Below are positions 25,859 to 32,873 of a stretch of 45,838 nucleotides of DNA, in pieces. The notes below the pieces were generated by a model, which was not told where the DNA came from, ran no database searches, and worked only from the letters and a program-made list of their open reading frames with translations. The stretch is from CAVOJY01 sp963696405 (GTDB lineage: Bacteria > Chloroflexota > Limnocylindria > Limnocylindrales > CSP1-4), in the NCBI GenBank assembly GCA_963696405.1, contig CAVOJY010000001.1:1-45838 (forward strand), given 5' to 3'. The number at the start of each line of letters is the position of its first letter. Position 1 is the first letter of the stretch. The translations under genes were made by a program, and so were the position numbers.

Positions 25859-25997
25859 TTGCGCGAGGCGCACGACCGTGACCAAAGGGTCGTGAATGGC
25901 CAAGGGCGGCCGACGAAAGCCGGTCGTTTCGTGGGCGGCGCGCGCACAGGTAGGTCGCGCCCGGCCCTGCGCAGGTCGGTTTCGTGCGTCTCGCGCA
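25859..25997. repeat. Intergenic palindromic repeat cluster, copy 1
   Basis: The region opens with TTGCGCGAGGCGCACGACC (25859-25877), itself a hairpin (TGCGC/GCGCA), and ends with the inverted near-copy GGTTTCGTGCGTCTCGCGCA (25978-25997). Between them is CACGACC...GGTCGTG, another stem. The same unit, roughly TGCGCG-N3-CGCAC followed by CGACC, occurs in clusters at 38.7 and 43.5 kb. No frame is supported here. Confidence 0.6.
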
Positions 25998-26158
25998 GCT
26001 CTCCGACGGGCCCCTACGGTCGGACGTCACGGTGGTGCGTCACTCGCAACAGGATCCGTTGCGGCCGCCGCTGCCGATGACGTCCACGACGTGAGATGCC
26101 CGACCGATCGCCCGGGCGCCTGACCGCGTGACCGACCGTACCCCTCGGTGGTGGCCGT

Positions 26159-26404
26159 GTGCAAAGGACGCGCATTGTCGGCGGTTCGGGAGGCGCCCCC
26201 TCTCTGCCAGGTGTCCTGCGGTGGCTTCGGGGATCCCTGCCCGCCCCGATGCGGGGCATCGGGAGGCCCGCAGATGCCACCGCGGTCAATCTGGGCGTTT
26301 GCGCGGACGGTAGCCGGCGTCCGGCTCGCACGGACGGACGCCGGCGGACCGGCTGGAGCCGGCACGGGCCAAGGAATGCTGCAGCCAGTGCGCGTCCTCT
26401 GCAC
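26159..26404. other. Hairpin-rich structured element between pyrC and orf108
   Basis: An 18-bp inverted repeat (16 of 18 matching) bounds it: GTGCAAAGGACGCGCATT at 26159-26176 and AGTGCGCGTCCTCTGCAC at 26387-26404. Inside are an outer stem GCGGTGGC/GCCACCGC (26218-26225 with 26276-26283) enclosing a hairpin CCCGATGC/GCATCGGG (26245-26263), and a separate 11-bp stem GCCGGCGTCCG/CGGACGCCGGC (26313-26323 with 26335-26345). No protein frame is convincing. It may be a structured RNA, an attenuator within the operon, or a small non-coding mobile element; the sequence alone does not decide. Confidence 0.45.
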
Positions 26405-26531
26405 GCGCCCGGCGCGGATGAAGGCGCACGGCCAGCCACCGGGCACTGCCGGCAACCAGCCCATGGCGACCCCGTCCGGCATGCGACAATACGCACGCAG
26501 CCAACCCATCGGTCCAGGAGGGATCGAGCCA

Positions 26532-26858
26532 GTGCCCGTCCTCGTCACCTTCTTCTCCGTCCGGCGGGGCCGTGACGCCTTCTTCAAGTTCTTCATGAAG
26601 GAGATGTTTCCCCGCCGGATGCGCGAGGAGGAAGAGAAGTGGGGCGTGAAGTTCCTGGGGTGGTACAACCTCGCCCACGGCTGGGACTTCGACAACGTGA
26701 TGCTCGTCGACATCCCGGACTACGCCACCCTGGACAAGATGGAGGCCGATCAGCAGATCCGCAAGTACGCCCACCGGGCCGCCGAATGGATCTTCCAGCG
26801 CCATCACACGATGCTGCTGCGCGAGCGGATGGGGCCCGACTTCGAGTACCACCCGTGA
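26532..26858 (+). CDS. Conserved-looking small protein, function unknown
   Basis: A 108-residue protein starting at GTG 26532 with AGGAGGG about ten bases upstream. The sequence VPVLVTFFSVRRGRDAFFKF leads into a charged region (RRMREEEEKWGVKFLGWYNL), then FDNVMLVDIPDYATLDKMEA and a helix RKYAHRAAEWIFQRHH. The strand-helix-strand order and the W/F-rich centre recall dimeric alpha/beta-barrel (ABM/EthD-like) proteins, but I do not recognise a family. It sits in the pyr operon, 13 bp before orf281. Confidence 0.55.
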   Translation: MPVLVTFFSVRRGRDAFFKFFMKEMFPRRMREEEEKWGVKFLGWYNLAHGWDFDNVMLVDIPDYATLDKMEADQQIRKYAHRAAEWIFQRHHTMLLRERMGPDFEYHP

Positions 26859-26871
26859 AGGAGGATCCCCG

Positions 26872-27717
26872 ATGAACATGAACCCGACCGACATGCTCGG
26901 GGAAGTGGCCGCCGATGCCGCCCTCGAGCGGAAGGCCTTCCTCTCGGACGCCACGGCACAGCTCCGCCGTTTCCTCGACTCGAACGCCGATCGCATCCGC
27001 GAAGCGGGCGGGCTCGTCCTCATCGACGAGGATCCCGACTACCTCGCCGTCGCCCCCGACCTGTCCTTCCGGTCGCGCACCAGGTTCCAGGATGAGGCGA
27101 GCGGCGAGTGGGTTTCGGAGACGGAGGTCATCGAATCGGTCGGCGAGCTCGTCGAGCTCTACAACCCTGCCGAGATCTACGCCGCGTTTGCCGAGTCCGC
27201 ACGCGAGGCGGCCGGACTCCCCGAAGAGCCGACGGGCGCCGAGGGCCTCATGGAGGCCGCCGGCATCGCCCCCGAGGAGACGGTCACCGACGAGGCGTAC
27301 GCGCAGGCTGCCGATGCATGGGCTGCCACGAACGTCGAGGTCGAGGCGCCGGAGGAGCGCAGCGAGGCGGCAAGCGTCCTGTACGACCTCGCCCTCACCT
27401 TCCAGGAGCGCAGCCAGGACCAGGAGGCCGAGGTCATCCGCCGCTTCGAGAACGCCTCGCGGGCCCTCGCCTCGCGCGTCGGCGACCTGATGGTCGTGGA
27501 CGACGATGACGAGCGCCTCACCTTCACGGGAGCCGGCCGGTTCGTCGCCGAGGTGGTGCCGGAGGACGAGGAAGGCACCTGGCGCAAGCTCACCTCGCCC
27601 GAGGAACTCGTGGAGTTCTACGACCCAACCGACATCTTCGGCGACCTCGCCGACTCCCTCGCCGAGGCGTTCCCGGGCGTCGCGGCCGAGGACGAAGAAG
27701 AGGGGACCGAGGCCTAG
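26872..27717 (+). CDS. Acidic protein with internal duplication, function unknown
   Basis: A 281-residue, strongly acidic, soluble protein. A ~75-residue unit occurs twice: residues about 32-110 (RFLDSNADRIREAGGLVLID ... VGELVELYNPAEIYAAFAES) and about 183-270 (RFENASRALASRVGDLMVVD ... PEELVEFYDPTDIFGDLADS). Both carry the pattern L-V-E-[LF]-Y-[ND]-P-[AT]-[ED]-I. The linker between them is Glu/Ala-rich. No known domain was recognised. AAGGAGG lies eight bases before the ATG. It is placed between orf108 and pyrK in the pyrimidine operon, so a link to that pathway is possible but unproven. Confidence 0.6.
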   Translation: MNMNPTDMLGEVAADAALERKAFLSDATAQLRRFLDSNADRIREAGGLVLIDEDPDYLAVAPDLSFRSRTRFQDEASGEWVSETEVIESVGELVELYNPAEIYAAFAESAREAAGLPEEPTGAEGLMEAAGIAPEETVTDEAYAQAADAWAATNVEVEAPEERSEAASVLYDLALTFQERSQDQEAEVIRRFENASRALASRVGDLMVVDDDDERLTFTGAGRFVAEVVPEDEEGTWRKLTSPEELVEFYDPTDIFGDLADSLAEAFPGVAAEDEEEGTEA

Positions 27718-27838
27718 CCGCATCCCGCCCGAATTGTCGCCGGGGCACCGGGGCACCGGGACGCCGGGACGCCGGGACACCGCCGCCGCCGCGAGGCCCC
27801 CGCCATGAGCGCGACCAGCCCTGCACGCCCGAGGACCC

Positions 27839-28694
27839 ATGCGCCTGCTTGACGCCGAGCTCGTCGAGAGCCGCGAGGTCCTGCCCCGCCAGTGGCTCCA
27901 GCGGTACCGCGCGCCGTGGCTGGTCGCCGGCGCACGAGCCGGCCAGTTCGTCCACGTCCGGACGCCGGACTACTCCGGGCTCGTGCTGCGCCGGCCGTTC
28001 AGCATCAACACGGTCGACCGCAACGCCGGTGAGTTCAGCGTCCACTTCCGTGTCTACGGCAAGGGCACAGAGGTCATCGCCCGGGCGCATCCCGGCGACC
28101 GCCTCGGGTTCCTTGGCCCGCCTCGGCCGGCCATTCGAGATGGACCCGCGGACACAGCACGTTCTCCTGGTCGCCGGCGGCCTGGGGATCGCCGGGGTTC
28201 GAATGCTCGCCGACGAGGCGCTGGAGGCCGGGCGACGCGTGACTCTCCTCTTCGGCGCCGCGAACGCGTCGCTCGTCTACCCGGCGACGCTGCTCCCCGA
28301 CGAGGTCGAGTACGTCGTGGCCACTGACGACGGGTCGCTCGGCCACCACGGGCCCGTCACCGAGCTTGTCTCCGGCTACGAAGCCTGGGCCGACCAGGCG
28401 TTCGCCTGCGGGCCGCAGCCGATGCTCGCGGAGCTTGCCCGGCTCGCGCGCGGCCGCGACCAGCGGCTCGGCGTGGCCCGGCTGGGCCGGAAGCGCGGAG
28501 GACGAGCCGCGCCTCTCGGATCCTCGCAAGCGCGCCGCAAGGCCTGGCTCCAGGTTGCCCTGGAGCAGAACATGGGGTGCGCCGTGGGGGCCTGCCTCGG
28601 CTGCGTCGTCTGGGGCGTCGGAGGTCCCGTCCGCGTCTGCCGGGAGGGGCCGGTCTTCGCGGCCGACGAGATCGCGTGGGAGGAGCCGGCGTGA
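27839..28694 (+). CDS. pyrK: Dihydroorotate dehydrogenase electron-transfer subunit, frameshifted
   Basis: PyrK passes electrons from PyrD to NAD through FAD and a 2Fe-2S cluster. The first frame (from ATG 27839) has the FAD-binding RRPFSINTVD and GKGTEVIARAHPGDRLGFLG. Near 28120 it departs, and the next frame carries on as LGRPFEMDPRTQHVLLVAGG with the NAD-binding GGLGIAGV, ACGPQPML, and the cluster cysteines CAVGACLGCVVW...VCREGPVF up to stop 28694. Removing one C from the run at 28118-28121 restores a normal ~285-residue PyrK. The stop overlaps the pyrD GTG, and all functional motifs are intact, so a sequencing error is more likely than a dead gene. Confidence 0.8.
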
Positions 28695-29881
28695 GGAAGC
28701 GGCGGCAGGTGATCAAGAGCGGCCCGCGACCCCGCGACCCCTACGCGCGGTCGGTCGCCCGGTCGCCCTCGAAGAGCTCGGCGCCCACACCGCCCTCGGC
28801 GCCCGGCGGTGCACCAGGCGCGGCACCCGGCGCGGTACCCGTCATCTCGGCCGTAGTGCCGGCACAAGGCGTCCGCGCACCCCTCGGCCCGAGCGCCGCG
28901 GACCTCGCGCGCGTGGACCTCGCCGTGGATCTCTGTCCGCGGCTCCCCGGGAAGCTCGTCCTGCAGAACCCGGTCATGACCGCCTCGGGCACGTTCGGGT
29001 ACGGCGTCGAGTACGGCGAGGTCATCGATGTGCAGCGACTCGGCGCCATCTGCTGCAAGGGAACGACGCTCGAGCCCCGCACCGGCAACCGGCCGCCGCG
29101 CGTCACCGAGACACCGGCCGGCATGCTCAACTCGATCGGGCTCCAGAACCCCGGCGTGGACGCCGTCCTCGAGAAGTACGCCGACCTCTGGGCGAGCTGG
29201 CGGGTCCCCGTGATCGTCAACGTCGCGGGCTACTCGATCGAGGACTTCACCGGCGTCGCCCGGAAGCTCGACGGCATGCCCGGCATCGCCGGCATCGAGC
29301 TCAACATCAGCTGCCCGAACGTGGGGCGGGGCGGCCTCCAATTCGCCGTGGACCGCGACGCGGCCGCCACCGTGACCGCCGCCGTGCGCCGCGTGACGGA
29401 CCTGCCGCTCATGGTGAAGCTCTCCCCGAACGTCACGGACGTGCGCCCGATCGCCGAGGCGATCGCCGGCGCGGGTGCCGACGCGCTCTCTGCGATCAAC
29501 ACGCTGGCGGGCATGGCCATCGACCCGCGGACGCGAAGACCGCTCCTCGGCAACGTCTACGGCGGCCTGTCCGGCCCGGCGATCAAGCCGGTGGGCCTGC
29601 GGGTCGTATATGAGGTCGCGCAGGTCGTGGATATCCCGGTCGTGGGGATCGGCGGGATCGCCACCCTGGACGACGCCCTCGACTACCTGGCCGTCGGCGC
29701 CGTAGCGGTCCAGGTCGGCACGGCCATCTTCGCCGACCCGGAGGTGCCGCTCCGGATTATCGAAGGGCTCCGCGCGTACTGCGCCGAGCGCGGCCTGGAG
29801 AGCCATCTGCCGCTTGTCGGGACGGCACTGCCGGCGCGGCGCGACCGACCATCGGCGAAATGCTCGGAGTACCGGCCGTGA
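28691..29881 (+). CDS. pyrD: Dihydroorotate dehydrogenase, class 1B catalytic subunit
   Basis: A 396-residue FMN enzyme oxidising dihydroorotate to orotate. Class 1 features: NPVMTASGTFGYG, GTTLEPRTGN, NSIGLQNPG, the catalytic Cys in ELNISCPNV, VKLSPNV, GGLSGPAIKP and VGIGGIATLDDALDYLAVGA. Presence of PyrK upstream makes it the NAD-linked 1B type. The first 75 residues are Pro/Ala-rich and not part of the family core. GTG start within the pyrK stop (GTGA). The C-terminal 20 residues are also non-conserved. Confidence 0.9.
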   Translation: MRKRRQVIKSGPRPRDPYARSVARSPSKSSAPTPPSAPGGAPGAAPGAVPVISAVVPAQGVRAPLGPSAADLARVDLAVDLCPRLPGKLVLQNPVMTASGTFGYGVEYGEVIDVQRLGAICCKGTTLEPRTGNRPPRVTETPAGMLNSIGLQNPGVDAVLEKYADLWASWRVPVIVNVAGYSIEDFTGVARKLDGMPGIAGIELNISCPNVGRGGLQFAVDRDAAATVTAAVRRVTDLPLMVKLSPNVTDVRPIAEAIAGAGADALSAINTLAGMAIDPRTRRPLLGNVYGGLSGPAIKPVGLRVVYEVAQVVDIPVVGIGGIATLDDALDYLAVGAVAVQVGTAIFADPEVPLRIIEGLRAYCAERGLESHLPLVGTALPARRDRPSAKCSEYRP

Positions 29882-29915
29882 CCGGGCGCGTCTCCCGCCC
29901 AGCGGAGGACCCCGC

Positions 29916-30602
29916 ATGACCACCGTCCTGCCCGCCGTGGGTGCCGCTGCCCGCGCCGCCATCGCCGCAAGGGTCGAGGCGCGGTTCCGCGAATCGGGCG
30001 CACTCCGCGACGGGCACTTCTCGCTGAAGAGCGGGCGCCACTCGGAGCGGTACCTCGAGAAGTTCCAGGTGCTCCAGTACCCGGAAGCGGTCACCGAGAT
30101 CTGCGGCTACCTTGCGGGGCTGGTCCGGGCCAGGGACGGAGCGCCGCTCGTGGACGTTGTCGTGGGCCCCACGACCGGCGGGGTCATCCTGGCCTTCGAG
30201 GTCGCCCGCCAGCTCGGCGTGCGCGGCCTCTTCGCCGAGGAGGTGAAGGCAGCCGACGGGACCGCCCACCGCGAGTTCCGCCGCGGGTTCGCTCTCTCCC
30301 CAGGCGAGCGGGTCCTCCTGGTGGACGACATCCTCACCACCGGCGGCTCGCTCCTCGCCATGCTGCCGCCCATCGAGGAGCCCGGGGCCGAGCTCGTGCT
30401 GGCGGCCATCATCGCCGATCGCTCGGGCACGCTCTCGACGATCACGTCCCCGGCGACCGGCCGCACCTACCCGGCCACCGCCCTGTGGACGTTCGAGTTG
30501 CCGACCTACGAGCCCGGGGCGCCGGCCTGCCCCGCCTGTGCCACCGGCGTCCCCCTGGAAACACCCGGTTCGAGCGGGACGAAGGCGCCCGCCGCTTCCT
30601 GA
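29916..30602 (+). CDS. pyrE: Orotate phosphoribosyltransferase
   Basis: A 228-residue enzyme adding orotate to PRPP to give OMP. FSLKSGRHSERYLEKFQVLQ is the orotate site; VVVGPTTGGVILAFEVARQL and the PRPP loop VLLVDDILTTGGSLLAM are complete. The C-terminal extension with CPACATG is unusual but short. GGAGG precedes the ATG. It is the last gene of the operon; pyrF (OMP decarboxylase) and carAB are not in the window, so they must lie elsewhere. Confidence 0.92.
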   Translation: MTTVLPAVGAAARAAIAARVEARFRESGALRDGHFSLKSGRHSERYLEKFQVLQYPEAVTEICGYLAGLVRARDGAPLVDVVVGPTTGGVILAFEVARQLGVRGLFAEEVKAADGTAHREFRRGFALSPGERVLLVDDILTTGGSLLAMLPPIEEPGAELVLAAIIADRSGTLSTITSPATGRTYPATALWTFELPTYEPGAPACPACATGVPLETPGSSGTKAPAAS

Positions 30603-30691
30603 GGCGCCCCGCCCCCTGGGGCGCCTGCGGCGGGACGAATCGCGATTGCCGGCGAGCCTCGCTCGTCGGGCCTCCCGTCGACGAACCCCCG

Positions 30692-31087
30692 TCAGCGGGG
30701 CATCGCCGTCTTCAGCCCCACGAGCCTCGCCGCCGCAACCATGCGCTCGTCATAGGTCACGATGGCGTCAAGATCGTCGCCGACGGCCAACGCCGTCGCG
30801 AGGTGGATCGCGTCAAGCGTCCGCAGCACCTGGGGTTCGAGGATGCCCGCCGAGTCCAGGATGCGGTCGTCGATTCCAATGAGGTCCACTCGTCGCAGGC
30901 CCTCGCGAACGGTCGTCACGGCATCCGGTCCCAGGTGGCGGACCGCCCGCAGGGCCTCCGCGCGAAGAAGGGCCGACGAGACACGCCGTGCACCGCTGGC
31001 GGCGAGGAATGCCCGGAGCGCCGCCGACTCCGTCTCCTCGACGACGACCTTGACGAATGCCGAGCTGTCCAGGTACAGCGCGCTCAA
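30692..31087 (-). CDS. vapC: VapC-type PIN-domain toxin
   Basis: A 131-residue PIN ribonuclease. The acidic active site is visible: YLDSSAFVK (first Asp), Glu in SALLRAEALRAV, and LDAIHLATALAV with YDERM near the end. Length is typical for VapC. It overlaps its upstream partner antitoxin gene by 4 bp (the usual coupling). PIN toxins cut tRNA or rRNA; the initiator tRNA gene lies 0.8 kb away but no link can be drawn from that. Confidence 0.85.
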   Translation of the reverse strand: MSALYLDSSAFVKVVVEETESAALRAFLAASGARRVSSALLRAEALRAVRHLGPDAVTTVREGLRRVDLIGIDDRILDSAGILEPQVLRTLDAIHLATALAVGDDLDAIVTYDERMVAAARLVGLKTAMPR

Positions 31088-31347
31088 TCGGCCCGACCCT
31101 CGGCCACGAGCCGGGATGGCTCGACGGAACCGGGCGGGAGCCGGACCGGCGCCAGCTCCAGGAGATCGCCTTCCGCGCGACGCAGGAGTCCCTCACGCTC
31201 CAGCCGGGCCATGCCGTTCGGCATCGTGCGCAGCAGGATGGCTACGGAACGGCCTCGGTCCGTGACCTCGACCGTCTCGCCCGCAGCGACCCGACGCAGG
31301 ATGGCACTCGCCTCACGACGAAGCTCCCGTACTCCGACCCGCTCCAT
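31084..31347 (-). CDS. vapB: VapB/Phd-type antitoxin
   Basis: An 87-residue antitoxin of the Phd/YefM type: VGVRELRREASAILRRVAAG followed by VEVTDRGRSVAILL, the DNA-binding fold, then a charged C-terminal tail that would wrap the toxin. The start is taken at ATG 31347; ATG 31356 three codons upstream is an alternative. No clear ribosome-binding site is seen. The start is embedded in a short palindrome that may be its own operator. Confidence 0.75.
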   Translation of the reverse strand: MERVGVRELRREASAILRRVAAGETVEVTDRGRSVAILLRTMPNGMARLEREGLLRRAEGDLLELAPVRLPPGSVEPSRLVAEGRAD

Positions 31348-31366
31348 GTGCGACATGGTAGCACAT
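31346..31366. promoter_or_regulatory. Candidate VapB operator palindrome
   Basis: ATGTGC (31346-31351) and GCACAT (31361-31366) form a perfect 6-bp inverted repeat with a 9-bp spacer, overlapping the antitoxin start codon. Toxin-antitoxin operons are commonly self-repressed by the antitoxin at such a site. Confidence 0.4.
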
Positions 31367-31478
31367 AGGTTTCTTCTCACGCCCTCAGCTCGATCGGGAT
31401 CCCAGCGCCGCAAGGCCGGCTTCCTGCCCCCGTCGGAACCCCGCGCCGCGCTGGCGCGCATCCTCGGTCACGCGGTGG

Positions 31479-31655
31479 TCACATCGGTGTGGGAGAAACC
31501 ATCACCTCGCGGGCGCCGTCGATGACGGCCCCGATCTCGACGTACGTCGTGGCCGAGACCCTCCGAACGGATGCGGCCTCGATCGCCTCCGCGAACCGGC
31601 GAGCCTCCGGTTCCTGGCGAAGGATGGCGACGATTGCTGACGTATCGATGATCAT
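31479..31655 (-). pseudogene. VapC-type toxin, truncated
   Basis: A 58-codon frame starting ATG 31655 and overlapping the antitoxin stop (ATGA). It reads MIIDTSAIVAILRQEPEARR and continues AEAIEAASVRRVSATTYVEI, a textbook PIN-domain N-terminus with the first catalytic Asp and the ATTYVE Glu, then diverges and stops after VMVSPTPM. A full VapC is about 130 residues, so the C-terminal half with the last two acidic residues is missing. It cannot be active as it stands. Confidence 0.7.
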
Positions 31656-31858
31656 GCCGGCAGGCCGTCGTCGCCGTAGAGCAGCTCTCCGTGCTCGGCG
31701 GACCGATACGGTTCGGGCAGCCGACCCGCGCAGTCGCGGCCAATGGCCAGGAGGCGGTCGGCCAGGTGCGGGGATTCCTCGCCTCGGAGACGTTCCAGCC
31801 GCTCGCGCAGGGCTTCTCTCACGGCCATCGTCAGGGATTCACCGGTGATGTCGGCCAC
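31652..31858 (-). CDS. vapB: VapB-type antitoxin (Rv0623-like)
   Basis: A 68-residue antitoxin: ITGESLTMAVREALRERLER is the Rv0623/PSK-type ribbon-helix segment, followed by an acidic C-terminal tail ending EHGELLYGDDGLPA, with the GLP ending typical of this group. It is followed at once by the truncated toxin, so it is an antitoxin without a working partner in this window. Confidence 0.75.
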   Translation of the reverse strand: MADITGESLTMAVREALRERLERLRGEESPHLADRLLAIGRDCAGRLPEPYRSAEHGELLYGDDGLPA

Positions 31859-31910
31859 CGGAAAAGGAACGACCCCGGGGGCGGGCCCGGGGCCGTCAGG
31901 TGTATGCGAC

Positions 31911-31985
31911 TGGTTGCGGGGGACGGATTCGAACCGCCGACCTTTGGGTTATGAGCCCAACGAGCTTCCGCTGCTCCACCCCGCG
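31911..31985 (-). tRNA. Initiator tRNA-Met (CAT)
   Basis: The minus strand folds as a complete tRNA. Acceptor CGCGGGG pairs with the 3' strand CCCCGC and leaves C1 opposite A72; the anticodon arm TTGGG-CTCATAA-CCCAA has three consecutive G-C pairs; the T arm is GGCGG-TTCGAAT-CCGTC; CCA is encoded. The C1/A72 mismatch and the three G-C pairs mark it as the initiator rather than the elongator tRNA. Confidence 0.93.
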
Positions 31986-32020
31986 ACTCGGTACTCTACG
32001 CGACGCCTCCGGTTCGGTCA

Positions 32021-32065
32021 AACGCCGGTCGGTCCAACGCCGGTCGGTCCAACGCCGGTCGGTCC
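32021..32065. repeat. 15-bp tandem repeat, three perfect copies
   Basis: AACGCCGGTCGGTCC repeats perfectly at 32021, 32036 and 32051, with degenerate copies on both sides (about 32007 and 32066-32080). The array occupies the space just upstream of the initiator tRNA, where its promoter would be, and reaches the stop codon of the hydrolase gene. Confidence 0.85.
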
Positions 32066-32078
32066 AACGCAAGTTCGG

Positions 32079-32873
32079 TCAGCCCCCAGCCTGGTCATGC
32101 GCGGACGCTCGCGCGTCCATCGCGGCGCGGTAGGCGTCGAGGGCGACCGGCCACCAGGTGTCGAGCGCCGGATCGTCGCCGTACCACGGGGCCCGCATGG
32201 CCTGGCCGTGGATGATCCCGGGCAGGGTGAGCTGCGTCGCCCCGTCGAGGTGCGCCGCGGGAGCCGGGATGAGCCCGTCCCCGTCCGCCTCCCGGCCGGC
32301 CTCGCCAAGGACGCGCGCGTAGGCGCCGCCGGCGGCGCGCCGGCGGCGGTCCGGATCGTCCCGCGACGCCCCCTGGACGAAACTGCCCTCCACGGTGACA
32401 TACGCGGTCCGCGGGGCGAAGAACGCCCCGGGCGTCGTCTCGTCCAGGAAGCTCGTGACCTCCCGGGCGACCCGCATGCGGGGGTCGCCGTCGGGGGCGT
32501 TGTGGAGCGGGGAGCCGACCGTGACGAGCGCGCCCACGCCCTCGGCGACCGCGGCCCGATACCCCTGGTACGGCACCGGGGACATCGCCAGCCGCGCGAG
32601 GACGCCGCCCGCAGAGTGCCCGATGACGAGCACCGGCCGTCGGCCGCTCTCGCGGTAGGAGCGAACGATCGCTCGGCCGACTCGCCGCATGAGCCGCCCG
32701 TACCCAAGCCGGACAAGCAGCAGCCAGTCCGTCGTATACACCGGGGCAATGCCCACACTGGATGCGCCGCGGGCGAGCAGTCGGTCGCGCATGCGCCAGT
32801 AGAGCGCCGGCGACGTCAGGAAGCCGCCGACGATGAGGACGGGTGGCCGATCCGGATCGAGAACCGGCGTCAT
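32079..32873 (-). CDS. Alpha/beta hydrolase (lipase/esterase-like)
   Basis: A 264-residue alpha/beta-hydrolase. VLIVGGFLTSPALYW forms the first strand and oxyanion loop; the nucleophile elbow is VLVIGHSAGGVLARL (GxSxG, Ser in GHSAG); an Asp and the final His are likely in DGDGLIPAPAAHLDGA and LPGIIHGQAM. It resembles triacylglycerol-lipase/PGAP1-like proteins. No signal peptide is seen. Its ATG overlaps the RND gene stop, so it is the third gene of the MarR-RND operon. Confidence 0.8.
   Translation of the reverse strand: MTPVLDPDRPPVLIVGGFLTSPALYWRMRDRLLARGASSVGIAPVYTTDWLLLVRLGYGRLMRRVGRAIVRSYRESGRRPVLVIGHSAGGVLARLAMSPVPYQGYRAAVAEGVGALVTVGSPLHNAPDGDPRMRVAREVTSFLDETTPGAFFAPRTAYVTVEGSFVQGASRDDPDRRRRAAGGAYARVLGEAGREADGDGLIPAPAAHLDGATQLTLPGIIHGQAMRAPWYGDDPALDTWWPVALDAYRAAMDARASAHDQAGG

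Noticed and set aside
32021..32065. Tandem array as a possible CRISPR
   Set aside because: The 15-bp units abut with no spacers and no cas gene is present.
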